The notes under the pieces: model-generated | Database searches by the model: none | The model's input: only the letters and a program-made list of their open reading frames with translations | What the model was told of the DNA's origin: nothing | Source of the DNA: Streptomyces uncialis | Lineage (GTDB): Bacteria; Actinomycetota; Actinomycetes; Streptomycetales; Streptomycetaceae | Reading direction: 5' to 3' | Assembly (NCBI RefSeq): GCF_036250755.1 | Contig: NZ_CP109583.1 | Coordinates: forward strand, 8,426,001 to 8,490,000 | DNA length: 64,000 bases | Part shown: positions 42,140-51,899 of the stretch, one piece after another | Layout: each line of letters starts with the position of its first letter | Position numbering within the stretch: position 1 is the first letter of the stretch | Position numbers and translations under genes: made by a program

Positions 42140-43930
42140 ATGACCGACACCCGCACCCAGCCGCCCGCCGCCCGCGGCACCCGGTCCGCGGCGGACCGGG
42201 CCGACCTCGTCCTTCTCGGCGGCCCCGTGTTCACCGCCGACGCGGCCCGCTCCTGGACCGACGGCCTGGCCGTGCGCGCCGGACGGATCGTCGCCCTCGG
42301 CGCTCCCGCGGCCCGCGCCCTCACCGGCCCCCGTACCGAGATCGTCGATCTGGCCGGACGCATGGTCGTGCCCGGCTTCGTGGACGGGCACGCCCACCCC
42401 GTCTTCGGCGGCCTGGAACGCGCCCGCTGCGATCTGCTCGGCGCCGTCGGCCCCGCCGAGTCCGCCCGGCTGGTCGCGGAGTACGCCGCCCGGCACCCCG
42501 GGCGGCCCTGGGTGGTAGGCGGCGGCTGGTCCATGGACCACTTCCCGTCCGGCACCCCCGACCGGGCGACGCTGGACGCGGTCGTCCCCGACCGGCCCGT
42601 CTTCCTGCTCAACCGGGACCGGCACGGTGCCTGGGTGAACACCCGCGCCCTCGAACTCGCGGGGATCGACCGCCGCACCCCCGACCCCTCCGACGGCCGG
42701 ATCGAGCGCGCCCCCGACGGCACCCCCACCGGCACCCTCCACGAAGGCGCGGCGGACCTCGTCGCCCGGCATCTGCCGCCGATCACCGCCCAGGAGTACG
42801 AACAGGCCCTCCTGGAAGGGCAGCGGCATCTGCACTCGCTCGGGGTCACCGGCTGGCAGGACGCCCTGATCGGGGCCTACCTCAGCTACCCCGACCCGCT
42901 CGCCGCCTATCTCTCGCTCGCCGGATCGGGCCGGCTCACCGGACGGGTGACCGGCGCCCTGTGGTGGGACCGCGAACGCGGCGTCGAGCAGCTCGCCGAA
43001 CTCGTCGAACGCCGTGAACGCGGCCATGTCGGGCGATTCCGCGCGACCACCGTCAAGGTGATGCAGGACGGCGTCTGCGAGAACTTCACCGCCGCGCTGC
43101 TCACCCCCTATCTGCCCGCACCGGACGCGGCCCACGGCCCCGGCAGCGGCCACAGCTACCTCGCGCCCGCCGAACTGGACCGGGCCGTCACCGCCCTGGA
43201 CGGCGCCGGGTTCCAGGTCCACTTCCACACCATCGGCGACCGCGCCGTGCGGGAGGCGCTGAACGCGGTCGAGGCCGCCATGACCGCCCGCCACCAAGGC
43301 CCCCCGGCCACCGCGACCGGTCCGCACACCCCCGGTCCGCACGGCCCCCGCACCCATGACTCCCGCACCCACTCCGGCCACCACGGCGACAACCGGCACC
43401 ACCTGGCGCACGTCCAGCTCGTCCACCCCGACGACGTACCCCGCTTCCGGCGGCTGCGGACCGCCGCCAACATGCAGCCCCTGTGGGCCGTCCACGACGA
43501 GCAGATGGCCGAACTCACCGTCCCCTTCCTCGGCGCCGAACGCGCCGCCCGGCAGTACGTCTTCGGCGCGCTGCGCGCCGCCGGGACCACCCTCGTCGCG
43601 GGCAGCGACTGGCCCGTCTCCAGCGCCGACCCGCTCGCCGGGATCCATGTCGCCGTCAACCGCACCACCCCCGGTACCGACACCGAGCGGCCCTTCCTGC
43701 CCGGACAGCGGCTGGACCTCGCCGACGCCCTGTGCGCCTACACCGCCGCCGGAGCCTGGATCAACCACCGCGACCGGACGACGGGCACCCTCGCCCCCGG
43801 GATGTACGCCGACCTCGCCGTCCTCGACCGCGACCCGTTCGAGGGGCCGGTGAACCGGATCGCGGACACCCGGGTCGACCTCACCCTGATCGAGGGTGTC
43901 CCCGTCCACCAGCGGGACGGCGCCCCATGA
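42140..43930 (+). CDS. YtcJ-like amidohydrolase
   Basis: A 596-residue metal-dependent amidohydrolase of the YtcJ type. The N-terminal metal motif is VDGHAHPVFGG, later ligand candidates are HFHTIGDRA and HLAHVQLVHP, and the C-terminal Asp is in AGSDWPVS. ADALC...GTLAPGMYADLAVLDRDPF closes the composite beta-sandwich. An unusual His/Pro/Thr-rich insert of about 30 residues (around 395-425) precedes the HLAHVQL strand. It is the first gene of a long plus-strand operon and overlaps the next gene (ATGA). Expected role: hydrolysis of an amide, carbamate or similar C-N bond in an imported compound; the substrate is unknown. Confidence 0.85.
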   Translation: MTDTRTQPPAARGTRSAADRADLVLLGGPVFTADAARSWTDGLAVRAGRIVALGAPAARALTGPRTEIVDLAGRMVVPGFVDGHAHPVFGGLERARCDLLGAVGPAESARLVAEYAARHPGRPWVVGGGWSMDHFPSGTPDRATLDAVVPDRPVFLLNRDRHGAWVNTRALELAGIDRRTPDPSDGRIERAPDGTPTGTLHEGAADLVARHLPPITAQEYEQALLEGQRHLHSLGVTGWQDALIGAYLSYPDPLAAYLSLAGSGRLTGRVTGALWWDRERGVEQLAELVERRERGHVGRFRATTVKVMQDGVCENFTAALLTPYLPAPDAAHGPGSGHSYLAPAELDRAVTALDGAGFQVHFHTIGDRAVREALNAVEAAMTARHQGPPATATGPHTPGPHGPRTHDSRTHSGHHGDNRHHLAHVQLVHPDDVPRFRRLRTAANMQPLWAVHDEQMAELTVPFLGAERAARQYVFGALRAAGTTLVAGSDWPVSSADPLAGIHVAVNRTTPGTDTERPFLPGQRLDLADALCAYTAAGAWINHRDRTTGTLAPGMYADLAVLDRDPFEGPVNRIADTRVDLTLIEGVPVHQRDGAP

Positions 43931-44910
43931 CCGCCGACGGCGCCCCGGAAGCGGGCGGCGACCTGCGGCTGCGGCTGACCCGACTGTGCTGGGAGGCCGA
44001 CGGTGTCCTGTCGCTGACCCTCACCGATCCGCACGGCCGGCCGCTGCCCGACTGGCGGCCCGGCGCGCATCTGCGGCTCACCCTGCCCACCGGCGTCGAA
44101 CGCCACTACTCGCTGTGCGGCGACCCCGCCGACACCGGCGCCTACCGGATCGCCGTCCTCCATGAACCACGCGGACGCGGCGGCTCCGAGTACATCCACC
44201 GCTTTCTGCGCCCCGGCGCGCTCGTCGCGGCGGGCCGCCCCCGCAACAACTTCCCCCTGCTGCCCGCCGCCCGCTACCTCTTCGTCGCCGGAGGCATCGG
44301 CATCACCCCGATCCTGCCGATGCTCCGCGAGGCCCACCACCGGGGCACCCCCTGGCAGCTGCTGTACGGCGGACGCAGCCGCGCGTCCATGGCGTTCCTC
44401 GCCGAACTGGCCCCGCACGGACGGCGTGTGCGGATCTCCGCCCGCGACGAGCACGGCGCACTGCCGCTCACGGACACCCTCGACGCCGCGTGTCCGGCAC
44501 CCGGCGCCGAGCCGCTCGCCGTCTACTGCTGCGGACCCGAGGGCCTGCTCGACGCGCTCACCGGGCACTGCGCCGGACGCGACGGCCTGCGCGCTCACGT
44601 CGAACGCTTCAAACCGCCCGCCGCCCCCGCCCGCACCGACGACAAACCGGTCGAGGTGCGCTGCGTGCGCTCCGGGACCACCGTGAAGGTGCCCGCCGAC
44701 GAAAGCGTCCTCGACGCGCTCCTCACCGCCGGGGCCAAGGTCCACGGCTCCTGCCGCGAGGGCGTCTGCGGCAGCTGCGAGGTCACCGTCCGCGCCGGCA
44801 CCCCCGACCACCGCGACCACATCCTCGACGCCGCCGAACGGGACACGGCCCAGGTGATGTACCCCTGCGTCTCCCGCTCCCTGACCCCCGTACTGGAGCT
44901 GGACCTATGA
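43927..44910 (+). CDS. PDR/VanB-type ferredoxin-NAD(P)H reductase
   Basis: A 327-residue phthalate dioxygenase reductase-like protein. Order: flavin domain (WRPGAHLRLTLPTG, RHYSLCGDP), NAD domain (FVAGGIGITPILPML, YCCGPEGLLDAL) and a C-terminal plant-type [2Fe-2S] domain with CREGVCGSCEV and a later Cys in VMYPCVSRS. Such proteins pass electrons from NADH to a Rieske oxygenase (VanA, phthalate dioxygenase). No Rieske oxygenase or P450 gene is present in this operon, so the electron acceptor is missing or encoded elsewhere. ATGA overlaps on both sides. Confidence 0.88.
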   Translation: MTADGAPEAGGDLRLRLTRLCWEADGVLSLTLTDPHGRPLPDWRPGAHLRLTLPTGVERHYSLCGDPADTGAYRIAVLHEPRGRGGSEYIHRFLRPGALVAAGRPRNNFPLLPAARYLFVAGGIGITPILPMLREAHHRGTPWQLLYGGRSRASMAFLAELAPHGRRVRISARDEHGALPLTDTLDAACPAPGAEPLAVYCCGPEGLLDALTGHCAGRDGLRAHVERFKPPAAPARTDDKPVEVRCVRSGTTVKVPADESVLDALLTAGAKVHGSCREGVCGSCEVTVRAGTPDHRDHILDAAERDTAQVMYPCVSRSLTPVLELDL

Positions 44911-45560
44911 CCACGACCCCCGTACGGACGCGTCCCGCGCCCAGCCGCCCCCGCCGGATCGGTCTGGACCGGGTCCGCGAGATCGTCGGCACGCCCGACC
45001 CGGTGATGCGGCAGAAGGTCCTCGACCGGCTCGACGACCACTGCCGGCTGTTCCTCGCCCACTCGCCGTTCTGCGTCGTCGCCTCGGCCGATCTCACGGG
45101 GGCGACCGACTGCTCACCGCGCGGCGACCACCCCGGCTTCGTCCGGGTCCTCGACGACCGCACCCTGCTGATCCCCGACCGGCCCGGCAACCAACTCGCC
45201 GACACCTTCACCAACATCACCGAGAACCCCGGAGTGGGACTGCTGTTCCTGGTGCCCGGCTACGCGGAGACCCTGCGGGTCAACGGGCGCGCCTATCCCA
45301 CCGACGACCCCGCGCTGCTGCCCATGCTGGAGTCCCGGGGCCGCCCGGCGAAGCTGGCGACCGTCGTCGAGGTCGAACAGGCGTATCTGCACTGCGCCAA
45401 GGCGGTCATCCGCTCCGGCCTGTGGGACGACGAACCGCGCGCCCTCGCCGGTCTGCTGCCCTCCGGCGGAACCATCGCCGCCGCCCACTTCGGTATCGCC
45501 GGACTCACCGCGGCACTCCTCGACGACGACCTCGCCGACGACTACCGCCGCAATCTCTAG
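44907..45560 (+). CDS. PPOX-type FMN flavoprotein (MSMEG_1061-like)
   Basis: A 217-residue protein of the pyridoxamine-phosphate-oxidase-like split-barrel class. The segments PFCVVASADLTGATDCSPRGD and FVRVLDDRTLLIPDRPGNQ, then ENPGVGLLFLVPG and ETLRVNGRA, are the usual FMN-binding strands of the MSMEG_1061 group. Possible roles are reduction of an unsaturated or nitro substrate with F420H2 or FMNH2, or flavin handling. It is coupled to the PDR reductase by an ATGA overlap, which may supply its electrons. It is followed by a 31-base gap and then the CocE hydrolase. Confidence 0.82.
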   Translation: MTTTPVRTRPAPSRPRRIGLDRVREIVGTPDPVMRQKVLDRLDDHCRLFLAHSPFCVVASADLTGATDCSPRGDHPGFVRVLDDRTLLIPDRPGNQLADTFTNITENPGVGLLFLVPGYAETLRVNGRAYPTDDPALLPMLESRGRPAKLATVVEVEQAYLHCAKAVIRSGLWDDEPRALAGLLPSGGTIAAAHFGIAGLTAALLDDDLADDYRRNL

Positions 45561-45591
45561 CCCTCCCGAACGCCGTCCAGAGAGATATCCC

Positions 45592-47268
45592 ATGACCTTC
45601 CAGTTCCTGCGGGTCGGCCCGTCCCCGCTGCACGCGGGCGCCGAACAGCACATGGTCCCCATGCGCGACGGCGTCCGCCTCGCGACGGACGTGTACCTCC
45701 CGGCATCGCCGCGCAAGCACACCGCCGTCGTCAGCCGGATGCCCTACGACAAGGCGAGCGCCTATATGGCGGTCCACAAGCTCGCCCCGCTCTACCTGGA
45801 ACGCGGCTATGTCCTCGTCGCCCAGGACGTCCGCGGCAAGTTCCGCTCCGAGGGCGACACCGTCCCCTTCGTCCACGAGATCGAGGACACCTACGACACC
45901 CTCGACTGGATCGCCGCGCAGCCCTGGTCCGACGGTTCCGTCGCCATGGTCGGCGACTCCTACCATGGCTACACCCAGTGGGCGGGCGCCGCGAGCGGCC
46001 ACCCCGCGCTGCGCGCGATCGTCCCGCGCGTCACCAGCCTGGAGATCTCCGACCTCCGCGGCCTCACCGGCACCACCCCCGACGCGGCCCTGTCCCTCTA
46101 CCACGCCAACTACTTCGCCCATATGTGGGTCGACCAGGGCCTGTACGCCTACGAGGTCGACTGGTCGGTACGGCCGCTGCGCGACCTCTTCGAGGAAGCC
46201 TTCACCGCGATCGGCCACCGCTCCGCCGCCGTGGACGGAGTCATCGCCGGACGGCCACCCGTCGACCCCTTCCGTACCCGGCCGCCGTTCGCCGCCCGGC
46301 CCGTGCCCGTGCTCCACCGCGTCGGCTGGTTCGACAACCTGATCGACGCCTCCATGCGCGACCACACCGCGCAGCTCGCCGACCCGCGCTGGGCTCCGCA
46401 CACCTACCTCGACGCGGACGCCTGCGACCACCACACCTACCACCTCGACCAGGCACCGGTCCGCCCCGAGCACGACCACGCCCTCGACGAACGCGTCCTG
46501 GACGCCGTCCTGCCCCGCTATCTGGGCCGCACCCTCGACTTCCTCGACACCTTCGTCGCGGGACGCGGGGACACCGCCGCCTTCCCCCGCGCGACCTGGT
46601 ACCAGGGCCACGACGGCACCCGCACCGCCACCTCCTGGCCGCCGCCCGCCGCCCGCGAACTGCGGCTCTACCCCACGGACGCGGCACTCGCCACCACCGG
46701 CGCCGACGGCGGCACCCTCACCGAGGCCCGGGAACGCGAACCCGCCGCCGTCCGCTGGACCCACGATCCGCTCGACCCCGTGCCCTCCCCGGTCCGCGAC
46801 CCCTGGGTCCATCTCCAGGAGTACCCCGAGGAGCAGTCCGTCCACGACCGGCCCGACGTCCTCACCTTCACCGGCGCGCCCGTCACCGCGCCCCTGGACC
46901 TCGTCGGACCCGTCACCGCCACCGTCGACATCGGGACCAGTGCCGCGGCCGGCCATCTCTTCGTCAAGCTCCACGACGTCGCACCCGACGGCACCGCCCG
47001 GATGATCGTGCGCGGTCAGCGCCGTATCCCCGGCGGCGGACCCCTCGCCGCCCGGGTCGACCTCGGCCACACCGGCTACCGGCTGCGCGCCGGCCACCGG
47101 CTGCGACTCCAGCTCTGCGGCAGCGACTTCCCGCTCTACGCCCCCCACCCCGGCACCGACGGCGACCTCTGGCAGGCCACCGCGTTCAGCCCCGCCGAAC
47201 AGACCCTCCGTACCGGCGGCGACCGCACCCACCTCACCCTCACCGTCTGCGACGGCCCCGCCCAGTAG
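45592..47268 (+). CDS. CocE/NonD-family alpha/beta hydrolase
   Basis: A 558-residue hydrolase of the cocaine esterase/X-Pro dipeptidyl-peptidase (S15) type. The N-terminal catalytic fold has the nucleophile elbow GDSYHGYTQW (Ser123) and DVRGKFRSEG, a typical pre-elbow segment. The C-terminal jelly-roll starts near DVLTFTGAPVTAPLDLVGPV and contains FVKLHDVAPDGTARMI. The enzyme probably cleaves an ester, lactam or acyl-proline-like bond. AGAGAGATATCCC precedes the ATG. With the amidohydrolase it gives the operon two different hydrolytic steps. Confidence 0.87.
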   Translation: MTFQFLRVGPSPLHAGAEQHMVPMRDGVRLATDVYLPASPRKHTAVVSRMPYDKASAYMAVHKLAPLYLERGYVLVAQDVRGKFRSEGDTVPFVHEIEDTYDTLDWIAAQPWSDGSVAMVGDSYHGYTQWAGAASGHPALRAIVPRVTSLEISDLRGLTGTTPDAALSLYHANYFAHMWVDQGLYAYEVDWSVRPLRDLFEEAFTAIGHRSAAVDGVIAGRPPVDPFRTRPPFAARPVPVLHRVGWFDNLIDASMRDHTAQLADPRWAPHTYLDADACDHHTYHLDQAPVRPEHDHALDERVLDAVLPRYLGRTLDFLDTFVAGRGDTAAFPRATWYQGHDGTRTATSWPPPAARELRLYPTDAALATTGADGGTLTEAREREPAAVRWTHDPLDPVPSPVRDPWVHLQEYPEEQSVHDRPDVLTFTGAPVTAPLDLVGPVTATVDIGTSAAAGHLFVKLHDVAPDGTARMIVRGQRRIPGGGPLAARVDLGHTGYRLRAGHRLRLQLCGSDFPLYAPHPGTDGDLWQATAFSPAEQTLRTGGDRTHLTLTVCDGPAQ

Positions 47269-47312
47269 AGCCGGCCGACGGCCCGCAGCGGCCACCGAAG
47301 GGGACCACCCTC

Positions 47313-48998
47313 ATGACCCTCACCACCGCGAGACCCCGCCCCACCACACCAAGACCCGTGCGCACCGCGGTACTCGCCGCCGTCGTCACCGCCGCCCTCA
47401 CCCTCGCCGCGTGCGGCGGCGGGGGCGGCGGGAAGGCCACCGCGCCCGACGCCTTCGCCAAGGACCGCTCCGACACCCCCGCCGCCCAGGGCGACCTCGA
47501 CTCCTACACCTGGTACGGCGACTACCGCGCCCCCTACAGCCTCGACCCGGTGAAGAACGCCGACTACCCCGAACAGACCGTCCTGCCGAACATCTGCGAG
47601 TCGCTGCTGCGGGTCAAGAGCGACTACACCCTCGAACCCGGCCTCGCCACCAAGTGGGAACAGCCCGACCCCCGGACCCTGCTCCTCACCGTCCGCGACG
47701 GCGTCAAGTTCGCCGACGGCACCCCGATGACCGTCGCCGACGTGGTGTACAGCCTCGAACGCAACAGGGACACCAGGACCGTCTCCTCGTACGCCTCGCT
47801 GTACGCCAACGTCGCCTCCATCACCGCGGGCACCGGCGCCGGCGCCGCCACCGTGAAGATCGCCTTCCGCACCGACGACGCCGTCTTCGTCAAGGTCCTC
47901 GCCACCCTCGGCGGCTCCGTCGTCAGCCGCGCCCACGCCAAGGCCAAGGGCGCCGACCTCGGCACCCCCAAGGCCGGTGTGCTGTGCACCGGCCCCTACC
48001 GGGTCACCTCCTTCGACGGCGCGGGCGACCTCACCATGGAACGCAACGACCACTACTGGGACGCCGGCACGGTGCGCTCCAAGAAGGTCACCTTCGTCTT
48101 CCCCGCGAGCGCCAAGGCCCTCGGCAACGCCATCGCGGGCAAGGCCGTCGACGGCGGCTTCAACATCCCCTCCCCGCTGGTGCCCACCCTCGCCAAGGCG
48201 AACGGCGGCACACTCTGGACCGGCGCCGAAGGCAGCTCACCGCAGAACCTCGACCTCGTCGTCAGCGACCTCAGGAAAGGCCCCCTCGCCGACCCCCGCA
48301 CCCGCCAGGCCCTCTCCCGCGCCCTCGACCGGGAAGGCATCGCCCGCAGCATCTTCTCCGCCGCCGCCGACCCGCTGTACGCCGTCGCCGGACCGGGCAC
48401 CTGGGGCTACGCCCGCGACCGCTTCCAGCGGGCCTACGACGAACTCACCGTGAGGGCCGACCCCGCCGCCGCCAAGGAACTCATCACCCGGGCGGGCGCC
48501 GAGGGCCGCAAGGTGAAACTCGCCTACCCCACCGGCATCGAGCTGTACGCCGAGGTCGCCACCACCCTCCAGCAGACCGCCGAACGCATCGGCCTCGACA
48601 TGGAGATCGTCGGCCTCCCCCTCGCCCAGTACGGGGAGATGTTCATCGACCCCGCCGCCCGCGAACCCTACGACGCCTTCCTCACCATGAACTACATCCA
48701 GATCACCGAACCGGCGTTCCTGTACGGCTTCATCGCCACCCCCGACGGCCCCCAGAACTACGGCGGCTACGACAACCCCGAGGTCGCCGACCGGATCACC
48801 CGCGCCTTCGGCACCACCGACGACCGGGCCCGCGCCGACCTCCTCATCGAGGCCCAGGAACGACTCGCCCAGGACCTGCCCTGGATACCGATCGTCGCGC
48901 CCCGCGCCACCGTCTACCTGAGCGACAAGGTCGCCGGAGTGCCCCTGACCTTCGGGTACATGGGCCGCCCCTGGGCCGCCGCCGTCGGCGCCCCCTGA
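47313..48998 (+). CDS. Dpp/Opp-type substrate-binding lipoprotein (SBP family 5)
   Basis: A 561-residue extracellular binding lipoprotein. The signal peptide ends in the lipobox LTLAAC, followed by a Gly-rich spacer. The body shows family 5 traits: SLDPVKNADYPEQTVLPNICESLL, LTVRDGVKFADGTPMTVADVVYSL and RNDHYWD. It would capture a peptide-like ligand and hand it to the permeases encoded next. AAGGGGACC lies before the ATG. Dpp-type systems in actinomycetes carry di- and oligopeptides, nickel chelates and assorted amides, so the ligand is open. Confidence 0.9.
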   Translation: MTLTTARPRPTTPRPVRTAVLAAVVTAALTLAACGGGGGGKATAPDAFAKDRSDTPAAQGDLDSYTWYGDYRAPYSLDPVKNADYPEQTVLPNICESLLRVKSDYTLEPGLATKWEQPDPRTLLLTVRDGVKFADGTPMTVADVVYSLERNRDTRTVSSYASLYANVASITAGTGAGAATVKIAFRTDDAVFVKVLATLGGSVVSRAHAKAKGADLGTPKAGVLCTGPYRVTSFDGAGDLTMERNDHYWDAGTVRSKKVTFVFPASAKALGNAIAGKAVDGGFNIPSPLVPTLAKANGGTLWTGAEGSSPQNLDLVVSDLRKGPLADPRTRQALSRALDREGIARSIFSAAADPLYAVAGPGTWGYARDRFQRAYDELTVRADPAAAKELITRAGAEGRKVKLAYPTGIELYAEVATTLQQTAERIGLDMEIVGLPLAQYGEMFIDPAAREPYDAFLTMNYIQITEPAFLYGFIATPDGPQNYGGYDNPEVADRITRAFGTTDDRARADLLIEAQERLAQDLPWIPIVAPRATVYLSDKVAGVPLTFGYMGRPWAAAVGAP

Positions 48999-49015
48999 GA
49001 CCCGGAGCGCGCACC

Positions 49016-49963
49016 ATGACACGATTCCTCGCCGGACGGCTCGCGGGGCTGCTCGTCACCCTCACGGTGTCCAGCTTCGTCGTCTTCGCCGGGCTCTACC
49101 TCGCCCCCGGCAGCCCCGAGTCGGTGCTGCTCGGCAACAGCACGCCCACCCCCGAACGCCGCGCCGCGGTCCGGGAACAGTACGGGCTCGACGACCCGTT
49201 CATGGTGCGCTACCTCCACTGGCTCGGTGACGTCCTCCAAGGCGACCTGGGCACCTCCTTCGTGGGCAACCAGCCGGTGGCCGCCCGGATCGACGCCGTC
49301 TACGGGACGACCCTGTCCCTCGTCGCCGTCACCGCCGTACTGATCGCCGTCCTCGGCCTCGGCCTCGGGCTGCTCGCGGCCCTGCGGCCGGGCCGCACCG
49401 ACGACCTGGTCTCCGCCGCCACCGCGACGGCCGCCGGCGTCCCGGCGTTCGTCGCCGCCTCCCTCGGGATCTCCGTCCTCGCGGTCCGCCTCGGCTGGTT
49501 CCCCGCGTACGGAGCGGGCGGCCCCGGACTCCCCGGCACCCTCCACGCGCTCGTCCTGCCCGCCCTGTCCCTCGCGCTGATCTCGTCCGCGCTGCTCGCC
49601 CGGGTCACCCGGGCGGCGGTCCGCGCCGAACTCGGCAAGGAGTACGTGGAGACCGCCCGCGCCCGCGGCGTCCCCACCCGGCGGGTGATCCGCGCCCATG
49701 TGCTGCCCAACGCGGCGCCACCGCTCATCACCGTCGGCGGACTGCTCGTCGCCGCCCTGCTCGCGGGGACCGTCGTGGTCGAGAACGCGTTCGGACTGCC
49801 CGGCATGGGGTCCCTGCTCATCGGCTCCGTCAACCAGAAGGACTTCCCCACCGTGCAGGCCGTGACCCTGCTGATGGTGACCGGCTTCGTCCTCGTCAAC
49901 CTCCTCGTGGACGTCGCCCAGCAACTCCTCGACCCCCGGCTGCGCCAGGGAGGAACCCCATGA
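49016..49963 (+). CDS. Dpp-type ABC permease, first subunit (DppB-like)
   Basis: A 315-residue inner-membrane permease with the family start RFLAGRLAGLLVTLTVSSFVVF and LAPGSPESVLLG. The EAA loop that contacts the ATPase is LGKEYVETARARGV, followed by HVLPNAAPPLI and ENAFGLPGMG. CCCGGAGCGCGCACC precedes the ATG at 49016, 17 bases past the lipoprotein stop. The stop overlaps the second permease by ATGA. Confidence 0.9.
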   Translation: MTRFLAGRLAGLLVTLTVSSFVVFAGLYLAPGSPESVLLGNSTPTPERRAAVREQYGLDDPFMVRYLHWLGDVLQGDLGTSFVGNQPVAARIDAVYGTTLSLVAVTAVLIAVLGLGLGLLAALRPGRTDDLVSAATATAAGVPAFVAASLGISVLAVRLGWFPAYGAGGPGLPGTLHALVLPALSLALISSALLARVTRAAVRAELGKEYVETARARGVPTRRVIRAHVLPNAAPPLITVGGLLVAALLAGTVVVENAFGLPGMGSLLIGSVNQKDFPTVQAVTLLMVTGFVLVNLLVDVAQQLLDPRLRQGGTP

Positions 49964-50916
49964 CGACGGCACCGACCGCACCGACGGCACCCGCGTCACC
50001 GAAGGCCGCTGCGCAACGGCCCGGCCCCGCGCGCCGGACGGCCACCACCGTCACCACCACCGTCCGCCGACTGCGCGCCCGACTCGGCGTCACCGGGCTC
50101 GTCGCCCTCGCCTGGATCGTCCTCGTCGTGGCGGGCGCCGCCCTCGCACCACTCGTCGCACCCCACGACCCCGACGCCCAGAACCTGCTCGACGTGTACG
50201 CCCCGCCCGGCGGGGAACACCTCCTCGGCACCGACGGCACCGGCCGCGACATCCTCTCCCGGCTGCTGTGGGGAGCCCGCACCAGCCTCGCGGGACCCGC
50301 CCTCGTCGTCCTGCTCAGCCTTGTCGTCGGACTGCCGCTCGCGCTGGCCGCGGCCTGGCGCGGCGGCTGGGCCGACGCCCTCGCCGGACGCTTCCTCGAC
50401 ATCGTCTTCTCGCTGCCCGCCATCCTCCTCGCGGTCCTCGCCGTCGCCGTCTTCCGGCCCGGCCAGACCCCCGCGGTCCTCGCCCTGGCCGTCGCCTACC
50501 TCCCGTACGTCGCCCGGGTCGCCCGCAGCGCCGCCCTGCGCCAGCGCGCCATGCCCTACATCGCCGCACTCACCGTCCAGGGCCACTCCGCCACCGCGAT
50601 CTGCGTACGGCATCTGCTGCCCAACATCGCGCCCGTGGTCGGCGCACAGCTCCCCATCGCCTTCGCGGGCGCCCTCATGGACCTCGCGGCGCTCTCCTTC
50701 CTCGGACTCGCCGTCCAGAGCCCCCAGGCCGACTGGGGTGTCCTCGTCAACGACGCCCAGGCCGTCCTCCAGGGCCACTCGTCCCAGGTCGTGTACGCCG
50801 GAGCGCTCATCGTCGCCACCGTCGTCGCCCTGACCCTCCTCGGCGACCGGCTCGCGGACGGCACCCGCCCCCGACGCGCCCGCCGTTCCCGTATCCGCGC
50901 CCGGAGGACCCGATGA
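49960..50916 (+). CDS. Dpp-type ABC permease, second subunit (DppC-like)
   Basis: A 318-residue permease that pairs with the preceding one. A Thr/Ala/Pro-rich leader precedes the first helix (VALAWIVLVVAGAAL). The usual LAPLVAPHDPDAQNL and LLGTDGTGRDILSRLLWGAR follow, then the EAA-like loop ALRQRAMPYIAALTVQGHS. AGGGAGGAACCCC precedes the ATG; both ends overlap neighbouring genes by four bases. Confidence 0.9.
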   Translation: MTTAPTAPTAPASPKAAAQRPGPARRTATTVTTTVRRLRARLGVTGLVALAWIVLVVAGAALAPLVAPHDPDAQNLLDVYAPPGGEHLLGTDGTGRDILSRLLWGARTSLAGPALVVLLSLVVGLPLALAAAWRGGWADALAGRFLDIVFSLPAILLAVLAVAVFRPGQTPAVLALAVAYLPYVARVARSAALRQRAMPYIAALTVQGHSATAICVRHLLPNIAPVVGAQLPIAFAGALMDLAALSFLGLAVQSPQADWGVLVNDAQAVLQGHSSQVVYAGALIVATVVALTLLGDRLADGTRPRRARRSRIRARRTR

Positions 50917-51899
50917 ACCCGCTGCTCCGCCTCGACGGGATGTCGGTGCGCGTCCCGGTCGCCGCAACCCTCCGGGAGGTCGTCACCGACATCACCCTCG
51001 ACCTCGCACCCGGGGAGGCCCTCGGTATCGTCGGTGAGTCCGGCTCCGGCAAGTCCATGACCGCCCGCACCGTCATGGGACTGCTGCCCCGGGGCAGCGC
51101 CGTCGGCGGCACCGTCCTCCTCGACGGCACCGACCTGTACGCCCCGGGCCGCGCGGGCCGGGCCGCCGCCGCCACCGCCCGCCGGGGCACCGGCATGGTC
51201 TTCCAGGACGCCCGCGCCCATCTCGACCCCCGGCAGCGCATCGGGGACTTCCTCACGGAGACCGGCCCCGCCGGACGCGCCGGCCGTACCGCCGCCGCCG
51301 CGATCCTGGACCGGGTGGGCATCGACGACGCCACCCGGCGCCTGCGCCAGTACCCGCACGAGATGTCCGGCGGCATGCTCCAACGCGTCATGATCGCCTC
51401 CGTCCTGCTGGCCGGACCCCGGCTGATCCTCGCCGACGAACCCACCACCGCGCTCGACGTCACCACCCAGGCCGAGGTGGTCGCCCTGCTGGACGAACTG
51501 CGCCGCGAGAACGGCACCGCGCTCGTCTTCATCACCCACGACATCGACCTCGCCGCCGCCTGCTGCGACCGGATCGCCGTCATGTACGCGGGCTCCCTGC
51601 ACGAGGTCCACCGCGCCGACCTCCTCACCACCGCCCCCCTCCACCCCTACACCCGGGGCCTGCTCGCCTCCCGGCCCAGCACCCGCACCCGCACGGCCCG
51701 GCTGCCCGTCATCCCCGGCCGCCCCCTCTCCGCCTTCGAGGCACCACCCGGCTGCGCCTTCGCGACCCGCTGCACCCACGCGGCCGACCCCTGCCGGGAG
51801 ACCCGCCCGCCCCTGGCACCGCACGACGGCGGACTCGTCCGCTGCGACCGCGTCACCGAGATCGGGGCCGCACCCGCCCCCGGGGAGGCCACCCGATGA
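50913..51899 (+). CDS. Dpp-type ABC ATPase, first subunit (DppD-like)
   Basis: A 328-residue ATPase with Walker A GESGSGKSM, signature MSGGMLQRV, Walker B LILADEPTTALD and switch region ITHDIDLAA. The C-terminal oligopeptide-transporter domain holds the Cys cluster CAFATRC...CRETRP, which binds an iron-sulfur cluster in some Dpp ATPases. CCCGGAGGACCC precedes the ATG. It works with the DppF-like subunit next to it to drive the permease pair. Confidence 0.9.
   Translation: MNPLLRLDGMSVRVPVAATLREVVTDITLDLAPGEALGIVGESGSGKSMTARTVMGLLPRGSAVGGTVLLDGTDLYAPGRAGRAAAATARRGTGMVFQDARAHLDPRQRIGDFLTETGPAGRAGRTAAAAILDRVGIDDATRRLRQYPHEMSGGMLQRVMIASVLLAGPRLILADEPTTALDVTTQAEVVALLDELRRENGTALVFITHDIDLAAACCDRIAVMYAGSLHEVHRADLLTTAPLHPYTRGLLASRPSTRTRTARLPVIPGRPLSAFEAPPGCAFATRCTHAADPCRETRPPLAPHDGGLVRCDRVTEIGAAPAPGEATR

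Noticed and set aside
43927..44910. Assigning the PDR reductase to vanillate demethylation (VanB)
   Set aside because: No VanA-type Rieske oxygenase is present in the operon or elsewhere in the window, so a specific aromatic substrate is not supported.
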